64,000 bases of DNA from QNYZ01 sp964577615 (GCA_964577615.1 CAZNZW010000003.1:1-64000); one strand, 5' to 3'. Positions 26,464-35,936 are shown, counted from the stretch's first letter. Numbers and translations are program-made. Notes: generated by a model from the letters alone, not told the origin.

Positions 26464-27129
26464 TCAATCCGTGTCATTATCCGATTTGGCCACGATAACC
26501 ATGGACGGGCGCAGGAGCCGGTCGTGGTACGCATATCCCCGTTGAAATTCCTGAACGACCGTGTTCTCGGGGTGTTGGTCGGTCTTTTCCTGTCCCATGG
26601 CCTGGTGAAAGGCCGGATCAAAGGGCTTTCCGCAGGCCTCAATGGGCTTGACGCCGAATTTTTCAAACGTTTTGAGTAATTCCGCGCGCACCATTTCCAC
26701 TCCGTCGATCAGCGCGTTGGCGGCGTTTTCGTCCCCGGACGCAGCCAGGGCCCGTTCCAGGTTGTCCACTGCCGGCAGAAGATCGGTGAGCAACGTTTCA
26801 TTGGCATATTTGCGTGCATCGGCCGTTTCCCGCAGAATCCGTTTTTTATAGTTGTCGAATTCGGCGCTGACCCGCAAAAAGCGATCATACGCGGATTTTG
26901 CTTCTTCCTGCGCCGCAGCCAGTTTTTCTTCAAGCGCTCGTATCTGATCATCAGGGGCCAGCTCCCGCAGTGATTCAGAAGCCCCGGTATCCGACTGATC
27001 CGATGCCGAGATGGGGCGTTCCTCCCCGTTTTTATCGATGACCGGGATGGTCGTCGCCTCGCCCGCGTCGGTCGGATGCTCCGGTCTTTTTTCGTCTTTC
27101 TGGTTGCGCGCCCGTGCGTTGATCGACAT
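26464..27129 (-). CDS. grpE: Nucleotide exchange factor GrpE
   Basis: 221 residues from the ATG at 27129, which has GGAG about 10 bases upstream; an in-frame start 19 codons earlier is rejected. The acidic, disordered N-terminus is followed by a long coiled coil (LEEKLAAAQEEAKSAYDRFLRVSAEFDNYKKR) and the C-terminal GrpE beta domain (KPFDPAFHQAMGQ, VVQEFQRGYAYHDRLLRPSMVIVAK). It releases ADP from DnaK, whose gene follows by 141 bases. Confidence 0.96.
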   Translation of the reverse strand: MSINARARNQKDEKRPEHPTDAGEATTIPVIDKNGEERPISASDQSDTGASESLRELAPDDQIRALEEKLAAAQEEAKSAYDRFLRVSAEFDNYKKRILRETADARKYANETLLTDLLPAVDNLERALAASGDENAANALIDGVEMVRAELLKTFEKFGVKPIEACGKPFDPAFHQAMGQEKTDQHPENTVVQEFQRGYAYHDRLLRPSMVIVAKSDNDTD

Positions 27130-27186
27130 AAATAATCTGCTCCAAGTGGTGATTAAGCGTAATAATCCGTATTGAAATTGTGACAA

Positions 27187-27214
27187 AAAATAAGTCTGTC
27201 CAGTGGATTGTCAA
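27187..27214 (-). promoter_or_regulatory. Candidate grpE-dnaK promoter
   Basis: Minus-strand TTGACA (27214-27209) is followed after 16 bases by TATTTT (27192-27187), about 58 bases before the grpE start. The extended CTTGACA also resembles a sigma-32 -35 element. No CIRCE repeat is present, so HrcA control is not indicated. Confidence 0.5.
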
Positions 27215-27350
27215 GCAAAAGGGAACGGCAAATATGTCAGGCATTGACGGAAATTGACATCCACAGTCCGTGGGCAGAAAGAACGGGAAGGCGGGTTGTC
27301 TGAAAAGGGGGCGATCAAGGGAGTATGTATCTGAAGAAAGTGAAAGGTTG

Positions 27351-27590
27351 TGCACCCCCTGTCGAATCATTCCCTATATATCGGATCCAGACATGACCGG
27401 AATCAGTCCACGACACAGGTGCCATCACTTATCGCTGCTTCCTTCCGGATCTGACGAGGTTCGTGTGTACCTGTTGCGCGGCGACCGGTCAGCCGGCGCC
27501 AATTTTTGGAAATAGACCCTTGAGGGGGAATTCAGCCCCGCATAAGCGGATTTCGGGTAAAGGGCACCGCTGGCTCCCCGCCTAGCACAA
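27351..27590 (-). ncRNA. ffs: Signal recognition particle RNA, large (Alu-domain) type
   Basis: The conserved apical SRP hairpin reads on the minus strand as CGTCAGATCCGGAAGGAAGC, near-identical to 4.5S RNA. Upstream on the same transcript is GTGCTAGGCGGGGAG, then GCGGTGCCCTTTACCCGAAA and CCGCTTATGCGGGGCTGAAT, which match the Alu-domain start of Bacillus and Thermus large SRP RNAs. The 5' CCCCCT segment can pair with AGGGGG near the 3' end, closing the long helix. The total is about 240 nt; both ends are approximate. It binds Ffh and targets membrane proteins. Confidence 0.92.
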
Positions 27591-27603
27591 TTGACCTCAG
27601 ACT

Positions 27604-27633
27604 ATAATAGGCATCCGGAATATTTCAAGTAAA
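27604..27633 (-). promoter_or_regulatory. Promoter of SRP RNA
   Basis: Minus-strand TTTACT (27633-27628), an 18-base spacer and TATTAT (27609-27604) put the start of transcription within a few bases of the GTGCTAGG 5' end of the SRP RNA. Confidence 0.6.
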
Positions 27634-27820
27634 AAAAATGATCCGGATCGTCATGTTTCGGGCCGGGGACGTTTCTTCCGGCGTATTATTTTCAATTGCC
27701 GGATGACTCAGGATTGACTTAGGCGCCGGGGTACTGGTAAATATAATAATATTTTAAACGTTTTGCTTTTCAATATGAAGCCGGATCAGAAGATTAATAT
27801 CGGCGAATGGATAATTTGCG

Positions 27821-28819
27821 ATGAAAAAATGGCAATGCAGGGTTTGTTATTATACCCATGCGGGCGATGCGCCGCCGGACAGCTGTCCGGTGTGCGGGGT
27901 GGCCGGCACCATGTTCATGGCAGCGACCGGTGCGGGACTGCCGGAGAAAGCCGGGGCCGAGATCCATCGCTCTGAGACAGCCAAATGTTCGGTTTGCGGC
28001 TATACTCATACCGACGGCGAATTTCCCGAAAACTGCCCGGTCTGCGGGATTGCACGTGACAGCGCCCTGAAAATAAATGCAGCCGCCGCAACTGCCGAAA
28101 CGCCGGAAACGACACCGGCAACCGGGCGATGGCGCTGCCGGATCTGCGGATACATTCATACCGGTACGCCGCCGCCGGTCCAGTGCCCGGTGTGTGGTGC
28201 CGATCGCAGCGAATTTATCCGGCTGCCCGATGAAACGGCCGGACCGGCTGCAGCGCCGGCTGCCGGCGTGTTTGATGCAGCAGAAAAACCGGATGCGCCG
28301 GTATCGCGCGACGCATCACCGGAAGCGGCGACCACAGTGGTTTCCCGCCTGTTGCCTGTCTACCGCCGCCTGACGACCGGTATGGCCCGGCAGCATATCC
28401 ATCCCATCTCCGTGCATATTCCCAACGGTGTACTGCCGGTGGCCTTTATCTTTCTTGTGCTGGGAATCCTGTTTGACAGCGGACGAATGCGCCAGGTGGC
28501 CGGGTATAATCTGTTTTTCGTCTGCATCACGCTGCCGGCGGTTCTGTTTTCCGGTTACAATGACTGGCAGATTCGACTGGGTGGCCGCATGACCCGGACC
28601 ATCCAGGTAAAGATTGTCTGTGGCGCCGTGGTGATGATTCTGTCTCTTGTCCTGGTTGTGTGGCGCTTTGTTCAGCCCGGGGTACTGGCGGCGTCATCCA
28701 GTGGCCGGATGATCTATCTGGCGTTTTTTCTGGCCGCACTGGCGGCGGCCGCCGTTGCCGGGTTCTTCGGGGGGAAATTGATCCGGTTTCCGGGAGACAA
28801 TGCCCTTAAGAAAAAATAA
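27821..28819 (+). CDS. Triple-rubredoxin-like membrane protein
   Basis: 332 residues. Three Cys4 rubredoxin-like units follow each other: CRVCYYTHAGDAPPDSCPVCG (from residue 6), CSVCGYTHTDGEFPENCPVCG and CRICGYIHTGTPPPVQCPVCG, joined by Ala/Pro-rich linkers. After a longer linker the C-terminal ~150 residues form about four membrane helices (HPISVHIPNGVLPVAFIFLVLG, LFFVCITLPAVLFSGYNDW, ...) of the DUF2231-like type. Rubredoxin units carry single electrons, so the protein probably passes electrons at the membrane, perhaps to oxygen or peroxide reduction. No signal peptide is visible, so the metal sites likely face the cytoplasm. Confidence 0.88.
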   Translation: MKKWQCRVCYYTHAGDAPPDSCPVCGVAGTMFMAATGAGLPEKAGAEIHRSETAKCSVCGYTHTDGEFPENCPVCGIARDSALKINAAAATAETPETTPATGRWRCRICGYIHTGTPPPVQCPVCGADRSEFIRLPDETAGPAAAPAAGVFDAAEKPDAPVSRDASPEAATTVVSRLLPVYRRLTTGMARQHIHPISVHIPNGVLPVAFIFLVLGILFDSGRMRQVAGYNLFFVCITLPAVLFSGYNDWQIRLGGRMTRTIQVKIVCGAVVMILSLVLVVWRFVQPGVLAASSSGRMIYLAFFLAALAAAAVAGFFGGKLIRFPGDNALKKK

Positions 28820-29366
28820 TGGCCCGTCTGTCATGGCCGATCAACAAAACAATTTCCCGGTGGCTGACATCCGGGGCCGGGGCACGTATGTGCTGATCCT
28901 GCAGGTTGCGCATCCGGCCCGGATTCAGGTCGGCCGGCTGGGGTGCTTTGATTTTCGGGCCGGGGTCTACGCCTATGCGGGCAGCGCTTTCGGTCCCGGC
29001 GGTCTGGCGGCCAGGGTGGGGCGGCACCTGAAAACGGAAAAACGTCTGCGGTGGCATATCGATTATCTGCGCGGCATCAGCCGCGTGTCGGCAGTCTGGT
29101 ATACGGTTTACCCCGTCCGCCGGGAGCATGACTGGGCCCGCATACTGTTGCAGCGCCGGGGCGCGAGCGTGCCCATCCCCGGGTTTGGATCCTCCGATTG
29201 CCGCTGCAAATCCCATCTGGTCTATTTTCAGCACACCCCCAAAATTGCGACTTTCCGGCGAAAGATCCGGTGCTGTTTTGCCGAGGATCCGCGGATTGAC
29301 CAGCGGGTTGTCCCCGCCGGGAAGTCACCGGCTTTATGCCTAATCACCAGGGGAGATTTTCAATGA
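28800..29366 (+). CDS. DUF123 (GIY-YIG-fold) protein
   Basis: 188 residues. GTYVLILQV, FDFRAGVYAYAGSAFGPGGLAARVGRHL and RWHIDYLRG are characteristic of DUF123, a GIY-YIG-like family found alone or fused to endonuclease III. The later SSDCRCKSHLVYF segment holds the usual C-terminal Cys/His. The ATG at 28800 has GGGAG just before it and overlaps the rubredoxin gene end by 20 bases; an ATG at 28833 is possible. Its stop overlaps the ketopantoate reductase start (ATGA), so the three genes form an operon. Confidence 0.85.
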   Translation: MPLRKNNGPSVMADQQNNFPVADIRGRGTYVLILQVAHPARIQVGRLGCFDFRAGVYAYAGSAFGPGGLAARVGRHLKTEKRLRWHIDYLRGISRVSAVWYTVYPVRREHDWARILLQRRGASVPIPGFGSSDCRCKSHLVYFQHTPKIATFRRKIRCCFAEDPRIDQRVVPAGKSPALCLITRGDFQ

Positions 29367-30295
29367 GAATATGTTTTTACGGCGTTGGCGGTGTCGGCGG
29401 TTACTACGGCACCCTGGTGGCGGATTATTTAAAACGGACGGGGGCAGGGGAGACAACTTTCATTGCCCGGGGCGCGCACCAGCGCAGGATTCTTGACAAC
29501 GGGCTGCTTCTGAAAAAAGACGGTGGCCGGGAAGAAATCGTGGCAATCCCCGATCGTTGTACGGATACGGTGATGGGGTTGCCGGTTTTTGATATCGTCG
29601 TGGTCGCCGTCAAAGGGTACGATCTGGCAGGTGCGGCCAAGGCCGTGAACCGGATTACGGACGCGCATACGGTGGTTCTGCCGCTGTTAAACGGGGCGGA
29701 TATCCATGCCCGCATGCGTCCGTATATCGACAAGGGATACCTGCTGTCTGCCTGTGTTTATCTGGGAACGCACATCGAGGCCCCCGGCATTATTTTTCAA
29801 AAGGGGGGCAGCCGTCAGATCGCGGTGGGTAAAGACCCCGGCTGGCCTGATTTCTATCCTCACGGACTCTTGGATCTTTTTACAAAAGCGGGCATCCGCA
29901 TTCAATTCTTTGAAGACGTGGATGTTGAAATATGGACGAAATTCATTTTCATTGCGGCTTTTGCGCTGGTTACCGCGGCCTATGATAAAACGATCGGCGA
30001 GGTCGCCGCTGATAAAAATCTGGGCCGGCGGGTGAAGAATATCATGATTGAAATCGCCCGGATCGCCCGGGCGCTGGCCATCACGCTTCCCGGAGATATT
30101 GTTGAAACATCTTTTGCCAAAGCCGGACAGTTTTCCTTTGAAACGAAAACGTCCTTTCAGCGGGATGTGGAAACCAAAGGCCGGCAAAGCGAGTGGGATC
30201 TGTTCGGGGGGACCGTTCTTCGGTATGGCAGGGAACACAATCTTCCTGTCGATCATACAAAAGAAACGTTTGATCTGCTGATGGAAAGGCTGTGA
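29363..30295 (+). CDS. panE: Ketopantoate reductase family protein
   Basis: 310 residues from the ATG at 29363 (GGGGAG 8 bases upstream). MRICFYGVGGVGGYYG is the NADP-binding Rossmann start; VLPLLNGAD, ETKTSFQRDVETKGRQSEWDLFGG and the final LPVDHTKETFDLL follow ApbA/PanE. The catalytic Lys (VVVAVKGYDL) and the SFQRD segment are present. It would reduce 2-dehydropantoate in pantothenate and CoA synthesis, though some members act on other 2-keto acids. It is translationally coupled to the DUF123 gene. Confidence 0.9.
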   Translation: MRICFYGVGGVGGYYGTLVADYLKRTGAGETTFIARGAHQRRILDNGLLLKKDGGREEIVAIPDRCTDTVMGLPVFDIVVVAVKGYDLAGAAKAVNRITDAHTVVLPLLNGADIHARMRPYIDKGYLLSACVYLGTHIEAPGIIFQKGGSRQIAVGKDPGWPDFYPHGLLDLFTKAGIRIQFFEDVDVEIWTKFIFIAAFALVTAAYDKTIGEVAADKNLGRRVKNIMIEIARIARALAITLPGDIVETSFAKAGQFSFETKTSFQRDVETKGRQSEWDLFGGTVLRYGREHNLPVDHTKETFDLLMERL

Positions 30296-30296
30296 A

Positions 30297-30321
30297 GGGC
30301 TGGACACGGGCCATCCAGCCC
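30297..30321. terminator. Hairpin between convergent panE and htpG
   Basis: GGGCTGGA (30297-30304) and TCCAGCCC (30314-30321) form an 8-base stem with a 9-base loop just after the panE stop and before the htpG stop. There is no T-run, so termination is only likely. Confidence 0.45.
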
Positions 30322-30349
30322 CCCTGGCGATTGCCTGATGTGGCGCCGG

Positions 30350-32281
30350 TTATTCCGCCAGCGCGGTGGTCATCAATTCGCCGATCTGTGTGGAAAACCG
30401 GGACGGGTTGTCGATTTTGCCGCCCTCGCCGACGATGGCCAGATCGAGGAGCAGTTCGCTGTACGCCTGGATTCTGGGGTCTTTCCGGTCGGCATCGAAA
30501 AGCGCTTTGATTTTATCCATAACGGGATGCGCCAGGTTCAGCTCCAGAACGCGCTTGACTTCGGGGACCTTTTGCCCCGATGCCGCAAGTATTTTTTCCA
30601 TATAGGCGCTCATGTCGTGATCATCCCCGGACAGGCAGACAATGGAGCTTTTCAACCGGCTGGACGCCTTGACTTCCTTGATTTTGTCGGCCAGATGGTT
30701 TTTGATAAAACCGAAGAGGGCGCTGTAGTCGTCCTGCTTCTCTTTGTCGGGCGAATCTATTTCCAGATCCCCTTTTTCCGCGCTTTTCAGCGGCTTGCCG
30801 TCGTATTCGGTCAATGACTGAATCACCCATTCATCCACCGGATCGGCCATCAACAGCACTTCGTAGTCTTTTTCTTTCAGCGCTTCCAGATGCGGGCTGT
30901 TGATCAGGGCGGTCAGATTCTCGCCGGTAATGTAAAAGATCTCCTTCTGGTCCGGCTGCATGCGATCGACATAGGTTTTTAAGGAAATGGCTTTGTCTTC
31001 GGATTTGGTTGATTTGTAACGGATCAGCTCGGCAATCTTTTTGCGGTTGTCCGGGTCGATGTGCGCGCCCCATTTCAGTGCCGGCCCGAATTCGGCATAA
31101 AATTTTTCGTAATCCGCCGCATCCATTTTTTTCAGCAGTTCCAGAATTTTTTTAACGAGGTTGCGCCGGATGTTGCCGACGAGACGGTCATGCTGGAGAA
31201 GCTCCCGGCTGACATTCAGGTTCAGGTCCGGCGCATCGACAATCCCCTTGACGAAGCCGAGGTATTCGGGCAGCAGGGCCTTGCAGTTGTCCATGATGAA
31301 TACCCGCTTGCAGTACAGGTGAACCCCGTGCGGGTTGTCCGGGCGGAGCAGATCAAACGGCGCCTTGGACGGAATATAGAGCAGCGCATGGTATTCGGTG
31401 GTGCCTTCGAGCTTGATGTGCAGACGGGCCAGGGGAGGATTCCAGTCGTGGCTCAGGTGTTTGTAGAATTCTTCGTATTCTTCATCGCTGACGTCTTTTT
31501 TATCCCGGGTCCAGATGGCTTTCATGGAATTTAAGGTCTCTTCCCGCACCACTTTGCGGGTTGTCTCACCGATCGGCTTGCCGTCTTTGTCTTTCAGTTG
31601 CTCTTCATCGGGAATCGGTTCGTCTTTTTCCATATCCATGACAATGGGATAGGCCACAAAATCAGAGTGCTGTTTGATTATTCCCCGGATCGTCCACGGG
31701 TCCGTGTAGTCGGATTCATCCTTTCCGGGCTTTTTCAGCTGCAGGATGATCGTGGTTCCCCGGCTGCTCTTGGTGGTCTCTTCAATGGTATACGACCCGT
31801 CGCCAATGGATTCCCAGCGCACAGCCGTATCGCTCCCGGCGGCCCGGGTGAGCAGCGTGATTTTTTCGGCCACCATGAAGGCGCTGTAAAACCCGACGCC
31901 GAACTGGCCGATCAGCTCCGGTGTCAGCGTTTCCATCTGCTGGGACTGTTCCAGGGCTTCGAGAAACGATGCGGTTCCGCTTTTGGCGATGGTGCCGATA
32001 TTTTCGAGGACTTCATCAAAGGTCATGCCGATGCCGTTGTCGGCAATCTCCAGCGTCCTGTTAATGCCGTCCGATGTGATTTTGATTTTAAACTCGGAAT
32101 CATCCCCCAGCACTTCCGGTTCGGTCTGGGCCGTGAAGCGGAGCTTGTCGATGGCGTCGGAAGCGTTGGAAATCAGCTCCCGCAGGAAGATGTCTTTATG
32201 GGTATAAAGCGAATTGACGATGAGATTCAGAAGCTGCTGAATCTCGGTTTCGAATTGACGGGTTTCTTTTTTGGCTGCCAT
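30350..32281 (-). CDS. htpG: Chaperone HtpG (Hsp90)
   Basis: 643 residues from the ATG at 32281, which has AGGAG 6 bases upstream. The ATPase domain carries LRELISNASDAIDKLRF, IADNGIGMTFDEV and IGQFGVGFYSAFMVA; the middle domain includes GVHLYCKRVFIMD and the C-terminus ends with a dimerisation region. Stand-alone gene, convergent with panE. Confidence 0.98.
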   Translation of the reverse strand: MAAKKETRQFETEIQQLLNLIVNSLYTHKDIFLRELISNASDAIDKLRFTAQTEPEVLGDDSEFKIKITSDGINRTLEIADNGIGMTFDEVLENIGTIAKSGTASFLEALEQSQQMETLTPELIGQFGVGFYSAFMVAEKITLLTRAAGSDTAVRWESIGDGSYTIEETTKSSRGTTIILQLKKPGKDESDYTDPWTIRGIIKQHSDFVAYPIVMDMEKDEPIPDEEQLKDKDGKPIGETTRKVVREETLNSMKAIWTRDKKDVSDEEYEEFYKHLSHDWNPPLARLHIKLEGTTEYHALLYIPSKAPFDLLRPDNPHGVHLYCKRVFIMDNCKALLPEYLGFVKGIVDAPDLNLNVSRELLQHDRLVGNIRRNLVKKILELLKKMDAADYEKFYAEFGPALKWGAHIDPDNRKKIAELIRYKSTKSEDKAISLKTYVDRMQPDQKEIFYITGENLTALINSPHLEALKEKDYEVLLMADPVDEWVIQSLTEYDGKPLKSAEKGDLEIDSPDKEKQDDYSALFGFIKNHLADKIKEVKASSRLKSSIVCLSGDDHDMSAYMEKILAASGQKVPEVKRVLELNLAHPVMDKIKALFDADRKDPRIQAYSELLLDLAIVGEGGKIDNPSRFSTQIGELMTTALAE

Positions 32282-32368
32282 TGGGTCTCCTGGAAAATGT
32301 TTTGACATGGGTGTTTATTATTTTCAGCGGGGCAATCCGCTGATCGCGGTGCATATCAATAGCGATAA

Positions 32369-32397
32369 AATATAGTTCACCGGCTATTTAGTGTCAA
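32369..32397 (-). promoter_or_regulatory. Promoter of htpG
   Basis: Minus-strand TTGACA (32397-32392), a 17-base spacer and TATATT (32374-32369), about 88 bases before the htpG start. The flanking CCTTGACAC also resembles the heat-shock sigma factor -35 element. Confidence 0.75.
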
Positions 32398-32508
32398 GGT
32401 GGGGTTGAATAATATTGTGAAATTAAAAGAAATTATCATACTTATTTATGCCGGCAGATTGCAATCTCCAGCCGCCGTATTCGCGCTTTACGGCCGGTGG
32501 CAAGATCC

Positions 32509-33912
32509 TTATTGCGGGGATTTTTCCGTGGCGGGCGCGGTGGACGCATTCGGGCGGCGCATCCAGATAATTGAAAAAATCAATACAGCCAGAAACAGCA
32601 TGCTGAAATACCAGGGGAAGTAACCGACGGATTGACGAAAAACCAGACTGTCCAGCTGGGCCGGAGACTGGCCGGGTGTGCCTGCGGCCCGGGTTTTAAG
32701 CATGGCCAGCAGCAGGGAGTAAAGCAGGCCGATACCGCCGTAGGTCAGGTTGTATGACAGGCCCTTGAAGCTGAGTACCGTGGCGCGCTGATGCGAAGGG
32801 GTAATCCGGTTGAGATAGTGACTGACGAAAAAATGGGTCATCATCATGGCTGCCGACAGCATCATGGCCGGGATAACGCCGATGTAGGGGAGAAAGAAAG
32901 TCATGCCGATCAGGCCGGCCAGTGTGGTGATAAAGAGAACCCCGAGGTTCATGCCCGGAGACTGCTTCCGGGTCAGGTAAAGCGACAGTCTCGGAATGAC
33001 CAGGCCGATCAGGGCCATGGCCGATCCGATGAGGCCGAAGGTGGCTTCGGGAAGCTGAATTTCTCTGTAATACTGGCTGTTCAATGTTATTAACATCCGG
33101 ATCACATGGTCGAATAAAAATCCGGAGGCGATGATAACCAGGGCGAACGGGGTTTTGAAAATCCATTTTCCGGCCTGAAACGTCAGGCGGAAAGCATCTT
33201 TCAGCGACGGCCGGCAGCCGGCGTCATCGAGGCATGCGTCCGCATGATGGTTGATTTCATGCATCCGAAGGGTCGTGATCAGCGCAAAGATCGCCATGAC
33301 CAGCGTCAAATAAATCGGAAATCGCAGGGTCACGGCCTGGGTCAGGACGACGGTCAGGCCCAGTCTGTCGGCAATACCTTGCATCAAAACCGGATCGTAG
33401 ACAGCCGCGCCAAGGGTCATGGCGCCGATATAGGTAATGGATTGCAGGCGCATCTGTTTTTCAAGCACCCGGCCCCAGTCGCCGGTATCGCCTTCTTTTT
33501 CAAGGGCATCATACGCCAGGGCTTCGTCGGCGCCGCTGGCGGCGGCTTCCGCCGTTCCGCTCAATACCCGGTTGACCAGGAAAACGGCAAACAGCAGGTT
33601 CGAGTATCCCACCGGGACCACGCAGAGCAGTATCATTTCGACAACCATCAGCGTACCGGCAAGCACCAGCAGGTTTTTCCGGCCAATGGTATCGGCCAGG
33701 GCGCCCGAAGGCACTTCCAGCAGAACGATGGTGGCCGCCCAGACCACGTTGAGCAGGGCGAACTGCTCCAGGGTCAGACCATAATCAAGATAGAGGATCG
33801 TAAAGACCGGGTAGTAAAACCGGGCGTTGAAAAATATTCGGAACGCGATAAACAGCCGAATGTTCCCAATGGAAAAAGGAGATCGGGGAGGTAGGGTTTT
33901 GGCTGGATCCAT
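32509..33912 (-). CDS. MFS transporter
   Basis: 467 residues with about 12 membrane helices. The loop between helices 2 and 3 has the MFS signature-like GALADTIGRKNLLVLAG. A large cytoplasmic insert (LRMHEINHHADACLDDAGC) separates the halves. Nothing in the sequence tells the substrate, and neighbours (HtpG, HtrA) do not help. An inner-membrane exporter is the usual role for such proteins. Confidence 0.85.
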   Translation of the reverse strand: MDPAKTLPPRSPFSIGNIRLFIAFRIFFNARFYYPVFTILYLDYGLTLEQFALLNVVWAATIVLLEVPSGALADTIGRKNLLVLAGTLMVVEMILLCVVPVGYSNLLFAVFLVNRVLSGTAEAAASGADEALAYDALEKEGDTGDWGRVLEKQMRLQSITYIGAMTLGAAVYDPVLMQGIADRLGLTVVLTQAVTLRFPIYLTLVMAIFALITTLRMHEINHHADACLDDAGCRPSLKDAFRLTFQAGKWIFKTPFALVIIASGFLFDHVIRMLITLNSQYYREIQLPEATFGLIGSAMALIGLVIPRLSLYLTRKQSPGMNLGVLFITTLAGLIGMTFFLPYIGVIPAMMLSAAMMMTHFFVSHYLNRITPSHQRATVLSFKGLSYNLTYGGIGLLYSLLLAMLKTRAAGTPGQSPAQLDSLVFRQSVGYFPWYFSMLFLAVLIFSIIWMRRPNASTAPATEKSPQ

Positions 33913-33936
33913 AAGGTGTCTGCTGCCGTTGAATAG

Positions 33937-34015
33937 TGACGATTGAAGATGGATTTTTGTGGATTCGATTTACGCCTGGTTTTTTATAAAATTGGTCGCC
34001 TCTCTTCAATCGTCA
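33937..34015. repeat. 13-base inverted repeat between MFS and htrA genes
   Basis: TGACGATTGAAGA (33937-33949) and its exact complement TCTTCAATCGTCA (34003-34015) are 53 bases apart in the otherwise empty 121-base gap. The stem could form a large hairpin or be paired protein sites. Confidence 0.7.
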
Positions 34016-34033
34016 ATAGACAACCGGCAATAT

Positions 34034-35461
34034 TCAATTCTTGACCGTCAAATAATAGAGCTGGTCGTCCCGCTGCAGCAGAATGACCATCGAGGCCTTG
34101 TGCTGGAAGCGGGTGACGGCTTTATAAAAGTCTTTTCGGCTGTTAATGGTAACGTCGTCTATCCGGCGGATCACGTCACCCGGATGGACGCCGATCTGTG
34201 CCAGATAGGCCTGACGGTCCAGCTTGTCGATGATCACGCCCTTTCGGGCGCGAAGGTCGTAGCGGCGCCGGGCATCCGCCGTCATGTCCGTAACGGAAAT
34301 CCCGAGGGTCTTCCAGGCGAGGCGCTCTGACATTTTCTCGGGAAACAGGGTGGTTTTGACGGATACCGTTCGGGCGTGCTCCGCCCGCCAGATTTTTATC
34401 GACAACGCATGTCCGGTGGGCGTCTCTTTCAAGGTGGCGCGGAAATCAGACCGGGAAGCGATGGGGCGCTGGTCGATGGTGAGGATGATATCACCGGTGC
34501 GCAAACCGGCTTTTTCCGCCGGGCTGGGGGAGAGGACGTCCTTGATCAGCACACCGCCGTCTTTCCGTCGCAGTCGCCCGGGGATTTTCAGGTATCGGGC
34601 GAGATCATCGTCCACGGGCTGAACAATGAGGCCGATCCAGGACTGGATCACTTCTCCATGCACAATCAGGTCCGAAATGATTTTCCGGGCCCGGTCGATG
34701 GGGATGGCAAACCCGATTCCCTGGGCTTTGGCATAAACGGCCGTATTGATACCGATCAGATCGCCGTTGATATTGAGCAGCGGACCGCCGCTGTTCCCCG
34801 GGTTGATGGAGGCGTCGGTCTGGATAAAATTCCGGTAGAGACGGTCGTCGGCCCGGACCGTGCGGTTGAGGGCGCTGATCACGCCGGTGGTGACTGTGTG
34901 GGAAAAACCGAATGGATTGCCGATGGCGATGACGGTTTCGCCGATCATCAGATCTTTGACCGTGCTCATTTTGACGTCGGGCAGGGGGGCGTCCGATTTG
35001 ATCTGCAGCACGGCCAGGTCGGAATCGGGATCGGCGCCCACGATCTGGGCTTTGAATTCCCGCTCGTCCTTCAACACCACGTTGATGCTGCCTGCTTTTT
35101 CAATCACATGGGCATTGGTCAGGATATATCCTCTGCGGCCGTCGATGATTACCCCCGAGCCAAGACTGGCCCGCTGGTCATGCCGCTCGAAATTCGGATC
35201 GAAGAAATCTTTAAAAAACGAATCGAAGAATGAATTGCCGCTGAACCCGGAAAACGGATTGGCGCGACGGTGGACTTCCTGCCGTGAGCTGATGTTGACG
35301 ACTGCCGGGCCGACCCGGCGAACCGCCCGGACAATGGGGGTTTCCCTGGAAACGGTGGCGGGGTTGCTGCGGGCCGAAACGGCCGGACCGGTCAGCAGCA
35401 GGATCAGGCCGGCCAGAAGGCCGGTCCGGCGGCAGGCGGCGTGATTAAAGGTGAATATCAT
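34034..35461 (-). CDS. degP: Periplasmic serine protease HtrA/DegP
   Basis: 475 residues. A signal peptide (LLAGLILLLTGPAVSA) is followed by the trypsin-like domain with the triad His (NAHVIEKAG), Asp (DSDLAVLQI) and Ser (INPGNSGGPLL). Two PDZ domains complete the protein (LSPSPAEKAGLRTGDIILTI, QIGVHPGDVIRRIDDV). It degrades or refolds misfolded periplasmic proteins. Divergent from msrAB. DegQ and DegP cannot be told apart here. Confidence 0.95.
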   Translation of the reverse strand: MIFTFNHAACRRTGLLAGLILLLTGPAVSARSNPATVSRETPIVRAVRRVGPAVVNISSRQEVHRRANPFSGFSGNSFFDSFFKDFFDPNFERHDQRASLGSGVIIDGRRGYILTNAHVIEKAGSINVVLKDEREFKAQIVGADPDSDLAVLQIKSDAPLPDVKMSTVKDLMIGETVIAIGNPFGFSHTVTTGVISALNRTVRADDRLYRNFIQTDASINPGNSGGPLLNINGDLIGINTAVYAKAQGIGFAIPIDRARKIISDLIVHGEVIQSWIGLIVQPVDDDLARYLKIPGRLRRKDGGVLIKDVLSPSPAEKAGLRTGDIILTIDQRPIASRSDFRATLKETPTGHALSIKIWRAEHARTVSVKTTLFPEKMSERLAWKTLGISVTDMTADARRRYDLRARKGVIIDKLDRQAYLAQIGVHPGDVIRRIDDVTINSRKDFYKAVTRFQHKASMVILLQRDDQLYYLTVKN

Positions 35462-35936
35462 CTTTTATTTTCCATTCTTTATTGGTTGTTTCTGTGATGG
35501 TTCATGCCGCTTCCATCGGCGGGGCAACAACCATCTCATGGGGCCCTGTTCTCACGGGGATTTTATATCATTTTCTGCCAGGAATCGATACGGCTGATTT
35601 ATACGATCCATTGGTTAATACGGGTAAGGGGGCAAGGGCGGGCGTATCCGGGAGATATCGGCCGGCCGTCACAGGCCGAAAACAGAGACGGCTGCGGGCG
35701 GCACAAATATGAGATCGGTTACCAGGCCCGGACGTCTGTCCCGGCCTGACCAAAGGTCTTGGGAATGTCGTGAAAATTTTGTGAATGCCAATGGTTACAA
35801 AATATTTGCAGAGCCTTTAAAACCGTCCTTGCATCCCGGTCTTATCATTCAATCAGATGAAAATGGGCTCATGCATCTACCCATTGGGAAAACAGGTATT
35901 AGATTAAGTAACAGACTCACTTGATGGAGGTGTCCC
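35462..35936. other. Divergent intergenic region htrA/msrAB
   Basis: These 475 bases carry no convincing gene; the short open frames lack ribosome sites and coding character. The part next to msrAB (about 35760-35925) is AT-rich and must hold its promoter, but no clear -35/-10 pair was found. Confidence 0.4.
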
